The notes beneath the pieces were generated by a model. That model was not told the DNA's origin, did no database searches, and worked only from the letters and a program-made list of their open reading frames with translations. Position numbers and translations under genes: made by a program. Below, piece by piece: positions 1 to 8,213 of a stretch of 64,000 nucleotides of DNA. The first letter of the stretch is position 1. Each line of letters opens with the position of its first letter. The stretch comes from an uncultured Flavobacteriales bacterium (GTDB lineage: Bacteria; Bacteroidota; Bacteroidia; Flavobacteriales_G; Salibacteraceae), in NCBI GenBank assembly GCA_943788145.1, contig CALSPD010000016.1, forward strand, positions 36,110-100,109, written 5' to 3'.

Positions 1-2
1 CC

Positions 3-609
3 AGCGTTTATTTACCCCAGTTTGTTTGGGTTGCCGTTGGCAGCCTTTCCAACCTGAACGCTGAAAAGTGCAGCATACTAAAGGGGCGAACTGTTACGCT
101 ATTTCCCGACCTCAACGGGTTTGAGAAATGGAGCAACAAGGCAAAGGAACTTTCACACCTTGCAAATTTTACTGTTTCCGATTTATTGGAACGCAAAGCC
201 ACCGAAGCCGAAAAGAAACAAGGGTTTGACCTTGCCGACTATTTAATAAAATACGATTACAAGACGTTTGTAATACCTGAGGCAACCGAAGCACCCCAGC
301 CGTTCAACCGTTGGCTGAGGTGAAACCATTTGACAAACCGAACCTGTTTACTATTTCAGTAAGCCCGAACAACCAAAGCCCGAAAGCTGGGAACAGGATA
401 TTACCGAACTTGAAAACTACTTTTCGTCTTTTGAGTTACCGACCCAGCCCGTGAAGCTGAACCAAAGCAGCACAATAACGGATTGTTCCCTATTCATTGA
501 AAGCCACTTTGCCACCGTGAAGGGAAACAACGGAAACAAAACCTTTTTACCATACCTCAACCGCTTACGGGATATGAAAGCGGTAATTCAAAGTTCCCTA
601 ATTATTTAG
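3..609 (+). pseudogene. DUF6371-type mobile-element protein, C-terminal part, frameshifted
   Basis: The sequence is open from the window edge in the frame starting at base 3 and gives SVYLPQFVWVAVGSLSNLNA, followed by a segment containing LKGRTVTLFPDLNGFEKW and FDLADYLIKYDYKTF, then a stop at 321-323. These segments resemble the toprim-like core of DUF6371 proteins carried on Bacteroidota integrative elements (family assignment from memory). Coding continues in a second frame from about 320 (EVKPFDKPNLFTIS) and a third from about 355 (PEQPKPESWEQDITELENYF) to a stop at 607-609. Two single-base shifts therefore separate three blocks of one protein. The 5' end lies outside the window. Its role in the element is unknown. 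Confidence 0.6.
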
Positions 610-635
610 GTTTTATATTCTAAAGAATAAACCAA

Positions 636-1020
636 ATGCCAAAGCCCCAAACATTCCCAGACCTGTACGATGATGCTTTGCAATTGAATATTTCGAAGCT
701 TAAAGAATGGGGCTATCTTGAGCAAGAACAAATAAAAAGCGGTACAATTAATTGGAGTAGCAGCGGAAACAAAAGAGGGAAGTATCTCAATAAAGGTGAA
801 CGCTAAACGTGAACAACCCTTTATTAAGCTGGATTACAATTTCAGGGGCGAACACCGAAACTATTTAGTGTATTTGACCTCTATCCCTTCAAACCTGAAT
901 ATTGGCGAAATATGGTACTTCATTTGCCCCCAAACAGACAAGCGATGCCGAAAGCTGTATTCAATAGGCGGTTACTTTTTACACCGTGAAGCATTCAAAG
1001 GCTTTTGTATCGGAAAATAA
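636..1020 (+). pseudogene. Small mobile-element-associated protein, frameshifted
   Basis: An ATG at 636 opens a frame (MPKPQTFPDLYDDALQLNIS) that stops at 791-793. The next frame takes over near 775-780, after a run of four A, and reads GSISIKVNAKREQPFIKLDY, then LVYLTSIPSNLNIGEIWYFI, CPQTDKRCRKLYSIGGYFLH and so on to 1020. Joined, this is a protein of about 128 residues with a CPxxxKRCRKLY motif that could bind metal or nucleic acid. The end (FKGFCIGK) looks abrupt and may be a further truncation. It lies 26 bases after the DUF6371 remnant and probably belongs to the same element. I do not recognise a function. Confidence 0.5.
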
Positions 1021-1022
1021 AC

Positions 1023-1511
1023 ATGATAAAACAACTGTTCAATTTAATCCCTAAGACTTACCGCTTCGCTGCACTTATAGTATTATGTGCCATTCACTTT
1101 GCTTTCACGCCTAGTGAAAGCGAAGTCATCGTTTTTCACTGCACCCCCGAGATTAGCATAGATACAAAGGGGCTTGTTTATGAAGTAACCCAAAACGACA
1201 CGGATGATTTATTCTATTTTATTGGATTAAAAGCAAATGCACCAAGCGCAGATCTGGGATATTTTATGGTTTCATGCAGTACGGGAACAAGCCAATTTCA
1301 TTGCTGTTCAGGCAAGGAATATCGGGTAGGTCAAACGCGCGAAGGCAAAAATTACACGGATCGTTCTGGGACTATAATTGATAGCAATAGGCATTGGCGA
1401 GCATTAAGCTTTAATGGTGGGATAACGATTATTTATGATGACGTGCCTGCCGATAGACTCGAAATCGCTAATGATATTATCGACCAAGTTTTTAAGCAGA
1501 TGGTTAATTAA
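1023..1511 (+). CDS. Hypothetical exported protein
   Basis: 162 residues from the ATG at 1023; an upstream in-frame ATG at 1005 overlaps the previous remnant and is less likely. The N-terminus (MIKQLFNLIPKTYRF, then AALIVLCAIHFAF) has basic residues and a hydrophobic stretch fitting a signal peptide or anchor. Four cysteines (HCTPE, SCSTG, HCCSG) suggest disulphides in a periplasmic or secreted protein. It starts two bases after the mobile-element remnant, so it may be cargo of that element or the first resident gene after it. No family recognised. Confidence 0.55.
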   Translation: MIKQLFNLIPKTYRFAALIVLCAIHFAFTPSESEVIVFHCTPEISIDTKGLVYEVTQNDTDDLFYFIGLKANAPSADLGYFMVSCSTGTSQFHCCSGKEYRVGQTREGKNYTDRSGTIIDSNRHWRALSFNGGITIIYDDVPADRLEIANDIIDQVFKQMVN

Positions 1512-1849
1512 GCAATTGAATGGCTACTAGGTCGAATCAGTCAGCAAAAAAGAATAGTTCGCTTTCCCAGTTACCTTGGGACTCTTCCCAGATGTATTAT
1601 GAGCAAGAACCCTATTTTATTCAAGAATAATATTTGAAGCGCAGGAGTCGCGGTATCGTTGAAAAAGCAGGATTGAGTTTCAACCTTGAAGATTATCTCA
1701 AAGCAATTATAGGGCTTATGAAGGCGGAAAAGGATATTTTGAAAATGTACTGGCCCTACCGATTTCTTTACAATAATCGAGTTTTTGCACCTGGAAACAC
1801 GAATTCTTTTACCTCAATTTGAACTAAGGATAATACTCGCTTAATTTGA
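1512..1849. other. 338-base gap with a doubtful 62-codon ORF
   Basis: An open frame at 1634-1822 (+, TTG start; contains LEDYLKAIIGLMKAEKDILK) could be a relic of a longer gene, but it has no recognisable domain and no clear ribosome-binding site. The rest shows no hairpin terminator or RNA gene that I can support. It may be the decayed boundary of the mobile element on its left. Confidence 0.3.
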
Positions 1850-2527
1850 ATGAATCAAATCCGTCTACTTTTGAATCGATTAGAAAAATGTGAAATGAAT
1901 TCCGAGCAATTGGCCTTGAACAACCTTTTATTATCCACCATAGAAATGCTGCAGAAGCAGCCTATTGCAACGAATCGATTCTCAGATTTGGCCAAGCTCG
2001 TTCGATATATAGTAGCAAAAAGAAAAGCGAATAAAGATGTGCAGCTTAATTTCATTTGCACGCATAACTCACGAAGAAGCCAGTTGGCACAAGTTTGGGG
2101 ACAATTTGCCGCTGATTATCATGGGATTCCAGCAAAATGTTTTTCAGGCGGTGTGGAAGTCACGGCTTTCAACCAGCGCGGAGTTGATAGTTTGATCCGT
2201 TCAGGATTTGATGTTGCTCAGGATGGTGAGAAAAATCCAATTTTCGGTATTAGCTATTCACCCGATTCAAAGCCAATTCAGGCATTTTCCAAATTGTATG
2301 ATGACGATGCCAACCCCAAAACAAATTTTGCAGCCGTCATGACCTGTGGCCATGCCGATGAAAATTGCCCCTTCATTCCTGGCACCGAAGCCAGAATTCC
2401 ACTTCGATACAACGATCCGAAAGCTTTTGATGACACAGAAGTTGAAGCCCAGCGTTACGATGAACGATCCATGCAAATTGCTTCTGAACTGTTTTATGTC
2501 TTTTCACAGGTAAAAGCCCAGCTTTGA
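1850..2527 (+). CDS. Low-molecular-weight protein-tyrosine phosphatase / arsenate reductase-like protein
   Basis: 225 residues. The signature loop CTHNSRRS (about residues 67-74) is the C-X5-R-S phosphate-binding loop of LMW phosphatases and thioredoxin-type arsenate reductases. Downstream are a cysteine-bearing segment VMTCGHADENCPFIPG (two more Cys) and RIPLRYNDPKAFDDT. This layout is common in Bacteroidota proteins annotated as protein-tyrosine-phosphatase. About 65 N-terminal residues precede the loop, longer than a minimal LMW-PTP. Either phosphotyrosine hydrolysis or arsenate reduction is possible; no arsenic-resistance genes lie nearby. The last bases overlap the next gene (stop TGA inside TTGA), suggesting co-translation. 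Confidence 0.8.
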   Translation: MNQIRLLLNRLEKCEMNSEQLALNNLLLSTIEMLQKQPIATNRFSDLAKLVRYIVAKRKANKDVQLNFICTHNSRRSQLAQVWGQFAADYHGIPAKCFSGGVEVTAFNQRGVDSLIRSGFDVAQDGEKNPIFGISYSPDSKPIQAFSKLYDDDANPKTNFAAVMTCGHADENCPFIPGTEARIPLRYNDPKAFDDTEVEAQRYDERSMQIASELFYVFSQVKAQL

Positions 2528-3132
2528 AAAGGGCATCAGTGGTTTTATTCATCCTAACCTTAAGCGTCCAAATCGGTCTTGCTCAAAACGCGGATTTGCA
2601 GCTTATGCAAATCCTCAATGTCAATCGAAACACACAGTTGGACCAACCCATGATTTTCTTATCTGAATCTGCTTCGGCAGTGAGCCTGTGCGTTCCAACA
2701 TCGACCTTCCTTTTAGGAGCAGTTTCTCACAAAAGATCCGAAAAACTGAAAGCCATTTATATGGCCGAATCAATGGCGATAAATACAGTATTCACCCTTG
2801 CTCTTAAATACAGTATTGATCGACAACGTCCTTTTAAGGCTGACGAATCCATCGTGAAGCTTTCCGTAGGTGGAAGCCCATCATTTCCGAGCGGTCATAC
2901 ATCAAATGCCTTTGCGCTAGCCACTTCGTTTACAGTTGCTTACCCTAAGTGGTATGTCGCTTTGCCGTCCTATTCTTGGGCCGCAATTGTGGGTTATTCG
3001 CGCATGCACACCGGAGTTCATTATCCAAGCGATGTGCTCTTCGGTGCTTTACTCGGAACTTCTAGCGCCTATTTAAGTCAGTTTTTGAATCAGCAGCTTT
3101 TTAAGACCTATCAAAAGCCAAAGGCATATTAG
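2524..3132 (+). CDS. PAP2-superfamily phosphatase, exported
   Basis: 202 residues from a TTG start overlapping the previous stop. A signal peptide (KRASVVLFILTLSVQIGLAQ) precedes the mature part. All three PAP2 acid-phosphatase motifs are visible: KYSIDRQRP (K-X6-RP), PSGHTS (PSGH) and SRMHTGVHYPSD (SR-X5-H-X3-D), giving the catalytic histidines and the phosphate-binding Arg/Lys. Family members dephosphorylate lipid phosphates such as phosphatidate or undecaprenyl pyrophosphate on the periplasmic side. The specific substrate cannot be read from the sequence. Confidence 0.85.
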   Translation: MKRASVVLFILTLSVQIGLAQNADLQLMQILNVNRNTQLDQPMIFLSESASAVSLCVPTSTFLLGAVSHKRSEKLKAIYMAESMAINTVFTLALKYSIDRQRPFKADESIVKLSVGGSPSFPSGHTSNAFALATSFTVAYPKWYVALPSYSWAAIVGYSRMHTGVHYPSDVLFGALLGTSSAYLSQFLNQQLFKTYQKPKAY

Positions 3133-3215
3133 CCGCGTCTTTACTCGAATAGCGTAATCTTATCTTTTTTGGAAGGTGATTTTCACTGGCATCCTTCTTC
3201 TCCGCTTTTCCATCC

Positions 3216-3227
3216 TAAATTCGCATC
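3216..3227 (+). promoter_or_regulatory. Putative -7 element TAAATTCG directly before the DUF3820 start
   Basis: TAAATTCGCATC lies immediately before the ATG at 3228. It resembles the Bacteroidota -7 consensus TAnnTTTG with C for the last T. If used, transcription would start about at the A of the ATG (leaderless message). The same arrangement recurs at 31205 and 53293. No convincing -33 TTTG at the right spacing. Confidence 0.35.
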
Positions 3228-3449
3228 ATGCCCTCGCAAGAAGAAGAGTTATTGAAGTTGGTTACCGTGAAAATGCCGTATGGCAAATTCAAAGACCGCT
3301 TGATTTGTGATCTACCGGTCAGTTATTTGGAATGGTTTGACCGCAAAGGCTTCCCTTCTGGAAAACTTGGAGAACAATTGCAACTCATGCATACCATCAA
3401 ATCCAATGGTTTGGAGCATATTTTATCTGGTTTAAAACGGCTGAAATAG
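3228..3449 (+). CDS. DUF3820 family protein
   Basis: 73 residues, the full family length. The core MPYGKFKDRLICDLPVSYLE, continuing with WFDRKGFPSGKLGEQL, matches the DUF3820 pattern (PFGKYKG...LPxxYLxWF...GxLG), a small putative quorum-sensing-regulated or nucleic-acid-associated family of unknown mechanism. The stop TAG at 3447-3449 overlaps the GTG start of the next gene by one base. Confidence 0.8.
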   Translation: MPSQEEELLKLVTVKMPYGKFKDRLICDLPVSYLEWFDRKGFPSGKLGEQLQLMHTIKSNGLEHILSGLKRLK

Positions 3450-3862
3450 TGGAACTCTCACCTCCCATCGTTTCCAAAACTCAATTTCACCAGCGCACCG
3501 GTCAGTTGATCGGGGCTCCCATCATTGTTACCGTTGCCATATTGATTTTCAGCAAAGCTCTAGCAGTTGGCATCACAGCGGGATTACTCTTAGCATTGAG
3601 CTTTTGGTTGAGCCTTCCAAGAAAGGTGATTCTCAATGACACGGACGTTCAGATCATCCATTTTTTTAAGACGATAACCATTCCATACCATGATGTCATT
3701 GAAGTGCATCGAGCGAATCGCTTCATGGCTAAGGAAGATATTCTGATTATCGCTAGGGTGAAACACAAAATTCTTCGGCTTCCCTTTTCGGGTAAGGGCT
3801 TGGGAATGGAATCGCTGCTCGCTTTTTTCAAAGCTAAACACGTACGGGTAAATTCAATTTAA
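3449..3862 (+). CDS. Small membrane protein, possible PH-like domain
   Basis: 137 residues from a GTG start that shares a base with the upstream stop. Two hydrophobic segments (IIVTVAILIFSKALAVGITA and the adjoining GLLLALSFWLSL, residues about 25-58) form a hairpin or two helices. They are followed by a beta-rich part (KVILNDTDVQIIHFFKTITI, then YHDVIEVHRANRF) similar in look to bacterial PH (YdbT/YcxB-type) domains. No assigned function. Its stop overlaps the next start (TAATG), so it is probably co-transcribed with the hydrolase gene. Confidence 0.6.
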   Translation: MELSPPIVSKTQFHQRTGQLIGAPIIVTVAILIFSKALAVGITAGLLLALSFWLSLPRKVILNDTDVQIIHFFKTITIPYHDVIEVHRANRFMAKEDILIIARVKHKILRLPFSGKGLGMESLLAFFKAKHVRVNSI

Positions 3863-4836
3863 TGGCATTGAAGGCAGACTACTCCCCTCCATTATTCCAC
3901 AGGCATGTGCATTTCAGCACCATCATTCCAAATCGCTTTCGGAAAATACGGTCATTAACCTATCAGCGCCAAACGCTAAATACTCCCGATGGCGATTTTA
4001 TCGATTTAGATGTATCTAGTATAGGATCGACCGGTTGCTTGCTTTTGCTTCACGGATTAGAGGGCAGCAGCCAATCGACTTACATGAAGGGGCTCGCAAA
4101 ATATGCGAATGACCAAGGTTTTGACGCGGTAGCTATGAATCACCGAAGTTGCAGCGGCAAACCAAACAACCTCGCTATAAGTTATCATAGCGGCAAAACG
4201 GACGATGTTGCTGCGGTAGTTCAAGCGCTTTCTGCCACATATGAAAGCATCCATATCGTGGGGTTTAGCTTAGGTGGAAATATGGCTTTAAAGCTAGCGG
4301 GTGAATGGGCTCAAGCCCATCCTAAACAAGTCAAATCCGTTGTTGGTGTTTCTGTTCCTTGTGATTTGGCCAGTTCCGCGTTGAAACTTGGCTTGGCTGA
4401 GAATCGCATCTATCTCTGGCGATTTCTATCGCAATTGAAGGCAAAGGCAAGGGCTAAAGCCTTGCGTTTTCCCGATGCCAACTTGGATCTGAAACTCATC
4501 AAGCAAAGCGATACATTTAAAGCCTTCGATGATGCCTATACAGCTCCAGCCCATGGATTTCAATCTGCTGCGGACTATTATGAAAAATGCAGTTCAAAAG
4601 CTTTCATCCCGAACATAGAGCCTCCAACGCTGATTATCAACGCAAAGAATGACTCCTTTTTAAGTCCGTCCTGCTATCCGATAAATGAAGTGAATGAAAA
4701 TCCAAATGTTGGGCTATTAATGCCAACTTTTGGCGGTCATGTAGGATTTGCAAGCGATTTTATGATGAACGAAGCGTTTTGGAGTGAAATCCAAATCATG
4801 GATTTCATAGCGTCCATTTCGAAGCCGAAAGACTAG
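3862..4836 (+). CDS. YheT-type alpha/beta hydrolase
   Basis: 324 residues, normal length for the YheT/ABHD1-3 family of lipases or esterases. Visible are the oxyanion region LLLHGLEGSSQSTYMK, the SCSGK motif after an MNHR segment, the nucleophile elbow GFSLGGN (Ser), the acid region NAKNDSFLSP (Asp) and the C-terminal histidine in FGGHVGF. The N-terminal part (HFSTIIPNRFRK) is typical of the family. Substrate unknown; likely cytoplasmic or membrane-associated. It ends tail to tail with the CapD-like gene, the two stops overlapping in the palindrome CTAG. Confidence 0.85.
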   Translation: MALKADYSPPLFHRHVHFSTIIPNRFRKIRSLTYQRQTLNTPDGDFIDLDVSSIGSTGCLLLLHGLEGSSQSTYMKGLAKYANDQGFDAVAMNHRSCSGKPNNLAISYHSGKTDDVAAVVQALSATYESIHIVGFSLGGNMALKLAGEWAQAHPKQVKSVVGVSVPCDLASSALKLGLAENRIYLWRFLSQLKAKARAKALRFPDANLDLKLIKQSDTFKAFDDAYTAPAHGFQSAADYYEKCSSKAFIPNIEPPTLIINAKNDSFLSPSCYPINEVNENPNVGLLMPTFGGHVGFASDFMMNEAFWSEIQIMDFIASISKPKD

Positions 4837-6770
4837 TTGTCCTTGTCGTCTAGATCTGACTCTACTTCTTCGTCCAATTCTTCGAAAATGGAATTCTTAC
4901 TCAAAAACTCTGGTACCATGCGTTTCATTTTCGAGACAATCTTATTGTTGTCTTGGGTGTCGAACAGGCCAATGAGTTCCTCAATATCTGCCGAAACCTT
5001 TTCAAATTCATATTCACGAACCTTGGCAACCATGATTTTTTTATGATGAGTAGGCAGCGTGTTTTCCTCATCGTTCAACAGTTCCTCATAGAGCTTTTCA
5101 CCCGGTCTTAATCCTGTAAAAGCGAGCTGAATGTCCTTGCCCAACTCTAATCCAGAAAGCTTGATCATCTTCTTCGCCAAATCGACAATTTTCACTGATT
5201 CGCCCATGTCAAAAATGAAAATTTCGCCCCCTTTCCCCATCGATCCCGCTTCGAGAACCAATTGGCAAGCTTCAGGAATAGTCATAAAGTATCGGGTAAC
5301 TTCAGCATGCGTAACGGTAAGTGGTCCACCCGCCAAAATCTGCTTTCGAAACAAAGGAATAACAGAGCCATTTGAACCCAACACATTTCCAAAGCGTGTG
5401 GTAATGAATTTGGTCGTTGAATCCGATTCACCTTTGAGTTTATTAAAAAGGGATTGCACGTACATCTCAGCGATTCGCTTCGAAGCGCCCATGACATTTG
5501 TCGGATTAACCGCCTTGTCGGTTGACACCATGACAAATTCGCCCACGTTGTATTTTACGGAGAGATCGGCTAAGTTTTTCGTACCCAAGACGTTGTTCAA
5601 AATGGCCTCGCTTGGATTCAATTCCATAATGGGAACATGCTTGTATGCCGCGGCATGATAGACAAAATCGGGTCTAAATGTGCGAAACACATTCTCGAGT
5701 CGCTCTTTATTTCGAATGTCGCCAATGACGGTTTCATATCCCTGAAAACGTACGGTTTCCCTCAATTCCAACTCTAAGTCGAATAAAGGTGTTTCGGCAT
5801 TGTCCAGTAAAATGATTTTTCGCGGTTTAAAGGGAATGATTTGACGCACCATTTCACTGCCAATAGAACCTGCCGCGCCAGTTATGAGAACTGTTTTATC
5901 CGCTAATTGCTGACGAATGTTCTTCTTATCCAATTTAATGGGCGAACGCTCCAGCAAATCTTCAATTCTAATTTCCTTGAATTGATTAAAACTCAATTCT
6001 CCATTGATCCATTTTGAAGCTGGCGGAACATCCAAAAGTCGAATGTTGTATTTCAAACACAAATCGACAAGTTTCTGTTTTTCAGATAGTTTAAGGTTAG
6101 TGTCAGCAAAAATCAACTGATCTACCTTTTCACCCTGAAATAGCTCTTCCAGTCTTTCTGAAGCATGATAAATCATAACGCCTTCCATGCGCTTATTGGC
6201 CAATTGGGGATTGGAGTCCACAAAGGCTACCACCTTATATCGACCACCTAAATCGCGATCGAGGGTCTTTTTAGCTATGTTGCCGGCTTCTCCAGCGCCA
6301 TAAATAATGACGTAAGTTGGGTCTTGACTGACCTTGCGCATTTCATAATATAGAATACGAATGACTACTCGGAAACTTGCCATGAAAAACATCATGAAGA
6401 AATAGTCGATGATGATGACGGAAAAGGGAACGATGTATTTCGTAGTGATATAAAGACTGACAATGTTAGACAGTGCCATAGCCACCGTTCCGAAGGTGAC
6501 CGTGTAAAAGATTCGCACCCCGTCTTCCGTACTGGTATATTGAATAATTCCAGCGTATGTTTTAAAGATAACGAAGGACAAAATGCGCACAAGAATCACA
6601 AATGGAATGGCATAAGCCATATTCGCCAAGTGTTTATCCTCGAGATGGAAATTGAATCGCAAGAAAAAGGCTAAAAAAACCGAACACAGGGCGATGAAAA
6701 TATCGATGGTGAAAATGCCCCATCGCGGCAACCGTCTACCTTCCCTGAAATAACTAACAATGCTCTGCAT
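4833..6770 (-). CDS. CapD-like polysaccharide biosynthesis protein (nucleotide-sugar 4,6-dehydratase family)
   Basis: 645 residues from the ATG at 6770 (MQSIVSYFREGRRLPRW), which aligns with where this family normally begins; an in-frame ATG at 6833 would add 21 residues of unusual composition. Four N-terminal transmembrane helices (about residues 15-130) are followed by a CoA-binding-like Rossmann region (IIYGAGEAGNIAKK) and a large SDR domain (VLITGAAGSIGSEMVRQI). The latter has VSTDKAVNPTNVMGASKR, which carries the modified catalytic motif of WbpM/CapD/FlaA1 proteins. Homologues convert UDP-GlcNAc to the 4-keto-6-deoxy sugar for capsule or O-antigen. The C-terminus is acidic. No other polysaccharide genes are adjacent. 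Confidence 0.88.
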   Translation of the reverse strand: MQSIVSYFREGRRLPRWGIFTIDIFIALCSVFLAFFLRFNFHLEDKHLANMAYAIPFVILVRILSFVIFKTYAGIIQYTSTEDGVRIFYTVTFGTVAMALSNIVSLYITTKYIVPFSVIIIDYFFMMFFMASFRVVIRILYYEMRKVSQDPTYVIIYGAGEAGNIAKKTLDRDLGGRYKVVAFVDSNPQLANKRMEGVMIYHASERLEELFQGEKVDQLIFADTNLKLSEKQKLVDLCLKYNIRLLDVPPASKWINGELSFNQFKEIRIEDLLERSPIKLDKKNIRQQLADKTVLITGAAGSIGSEMVRQIIPFKPRKIILLDNAETPLFDLELELRETVRFQGYETVIGDIRNKERLENVFRTFRPDFVYHAAAYKHVPIMELNPSEAILNNVLGTKNLADLSVKYNVGEFVMVSTDKAVNPTNVMGASKRIAEMYVQSLFNKLKGESDSTTKFITTRFGNVLGSNGSVIPLFRKQILAGGPLTVTHAEVTRYFMTIPEACQLVLEAGSMGKGGEIFIFDMGESVKIVDLAKKMIKLSGLELGKDIQLAFTGLRPGEKLYEELLNDEENTLPTHHKKIMVAKVREYEFEKVSADIEELIGLFDTQDNNKIVSKMKRMVPEFLSKNSIFEELDEEVESDLDDKDN

Positions 6771-6904
6771 GAATGGAATAAAAGATCTTTCTGCGACAGC
6801 GAAAATGCACTTATTTCTCCTTATCCATCTCAATTTGCTTCCAACTTATGAGTATCTGCCTTTTTATTAGCCGCTAATGCCTCGATGAACATGCTTTGAA
6901 CAAC

Positions 6905-8212
6905 ATGGCTTGCAAACTTTCTCGGAAGTTTATGGTTTGTTCTAAAAAAACACTGAACTTCCCCTCCGTGAATTTTAAAGAACTAGGACTAAGCGAAGCA
7001 TTGATCGAATCGATCAGCTACATGGGGTTTGAATCGGCCACCCCAATTCAAGAGCAGGCCATTCCAAAAATATTAGACGGTAAAGACTTGATTGCCTGTG
7101 CTCAAACGGGTACGGGAAAAACGGCTGCCTTTATACTTCCCATCATCAATAGACTGGCTGAAGGCAACTCAAAGGGAATAAACACGGTGGTTATCTGTCC
7201 AACCCGCGAACTTGCCATTCAAATAGACCAAGCCATCAACGGTTTCACCTATTTCACATCCATTTCATCTATTGCCATTTATGGCGGAGGAGATGGCGAT
7301 GATTGGGACGCTCAAAAACGTGCGCTTACAAGTGGCGTTGACATTGTGGTCGCGACACCTGGGAAGTTTATTGCCCACTTGAACATGGGTTATATGGATT
7401 TAACTACGATTAAACATGTAATTCTAGACGAAGCCGATCGCATGTTAGATATTGGATTCTTTGATGACATTTTGAGGATATTCAGCTATTTCCCAAAAAA
7501 GCGTCAAACCTTGATGTTTAGCGCGACAATGCCGAAAAAAATCCGGGATCTGGCGGAAGAAATTCTAAATGAACCCGATCAAATAAGCATTGCCGTTTCC
7601 AAGCCAGCCGAAGGTGTGGTTCAGTTGGTTTATTTGTGTTACGATCCGAATAAAACCAAATTCCTTCGCCACTTTATCGAAGAAAATCCGGCTTGCCAAA
7701 GCATCATCATCTTTAGTTCGACTAAACGCGAGGTGAATGAAATTGTGCGTGGACTGCGCAATCGCAACTATCGCGTTGAAGGCATTTCGTCTGACTTAAA
7801 CCAAAGCCAACGCGAAGAGGTTTTGATCAAGTTTAGGGCTAAACAATGTCGTGTTTTGGTTGCAACAGACGTGATGAGTCGTGGAATCGATATCAAGGAC
7901 ATCAACTTGGTCATTAATTACAATGTTCCGAATGATGCCGAAGACTATGTTCATCGCATTGGAAGAACGGCACGTGCAGATACTACCGGAATTGCTGTCA
8001 CCCTCGTTAACGAAGAGGAAATGTATAAGTTCCTCCGAATCGAGCGACTGATCGAGCGAGAGATAGACAAACAGCCTATTCCCAAAGAGATTGGCATCAG
8101 TCCAGAATGGAATCCAAATGCCAGCGGCAAGAAAAAAGGTGGTGGAAAAGGAAACGGAGGACGCAACTTCAAGAAAGGAAATTTCAAGAAACGAGGTCCT
8201 AAACCTCAATAA
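6905..8212 (+). CDS. DEAD-box ATP-dependent RNA helicase (RhlE/DeaD-like)
   Basis: About 435 residues from the ATG at 6905; alternatives are TTG at 6896 and ATG at 6932. All helicase motifs are present: Q motif (GFESATPIQEQA), I (AQTGTGKT), Ia (PTRELA), Ib (TPGKF), II (DEAD), III (SAT), V (ATDVMSRGID) and VI (HRIGRTAR). The tail is a basic, glycine-rich stretch (KKKGGGKGNGGRNFKK) for RNA binding. Such helicases remodel structured RNA in ribosome assembly, decay and cold adaptation. It converges on the secreted-protein gene with one base between stops. A second, frameshifted DEAD-box gene lies at 61.6-63.0 kb. Confidence 0.92.
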   Translation: MACKLSRKFMVCSKKTLNFPSVNFKELGLSEALIESISYMGFESATPIQEQAIPKILDGKDLIACAQTGTGKTAAFILPIINRLAEGNSKGINTVVICPTRELAIQIDQAINGFTYFTSISSIAIYGGGDGDDWDAQKRALTSGVDIVVATPGKFIAHLNMGYMDLTTIKHVILDEADRMLDIGFFDDILRIFSYFPKKRQTLMFSATMPKKIRDLAEEILNEPDQISIAVSKPAEGVVQLVYLCYDPNKTKFLRHFIEENPACQSIIIFSSTKREVNEIVRGLRNRNYRVEGISSDLNQSQREEVLIKFRAKQCRVLVATDVMSRGIDIKDINLVINYNVPNDAEDYVHRIGRTARADTTGIAVTLVNEEEMYKFLRIERLIEREIDKQPIPKEIGISPEWNPNASGKKKGGGKGNGGRNFKKGNFKKRGPKPQ

Positions 8213-8213
8213 G

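Noticed and set aside
5131..5658. 175-codon plus-strand ORF inside the CapD-like gene
   Set aside because: Antisense shadow; the minus-strand frame carries all SDR motifs.
8192..8206. GAGGT-CCTAA-ACCTC hairpin at the end of the first DEAD-box gene as terminator
   Set aside because: Short stem inside coding sequence with no T run.
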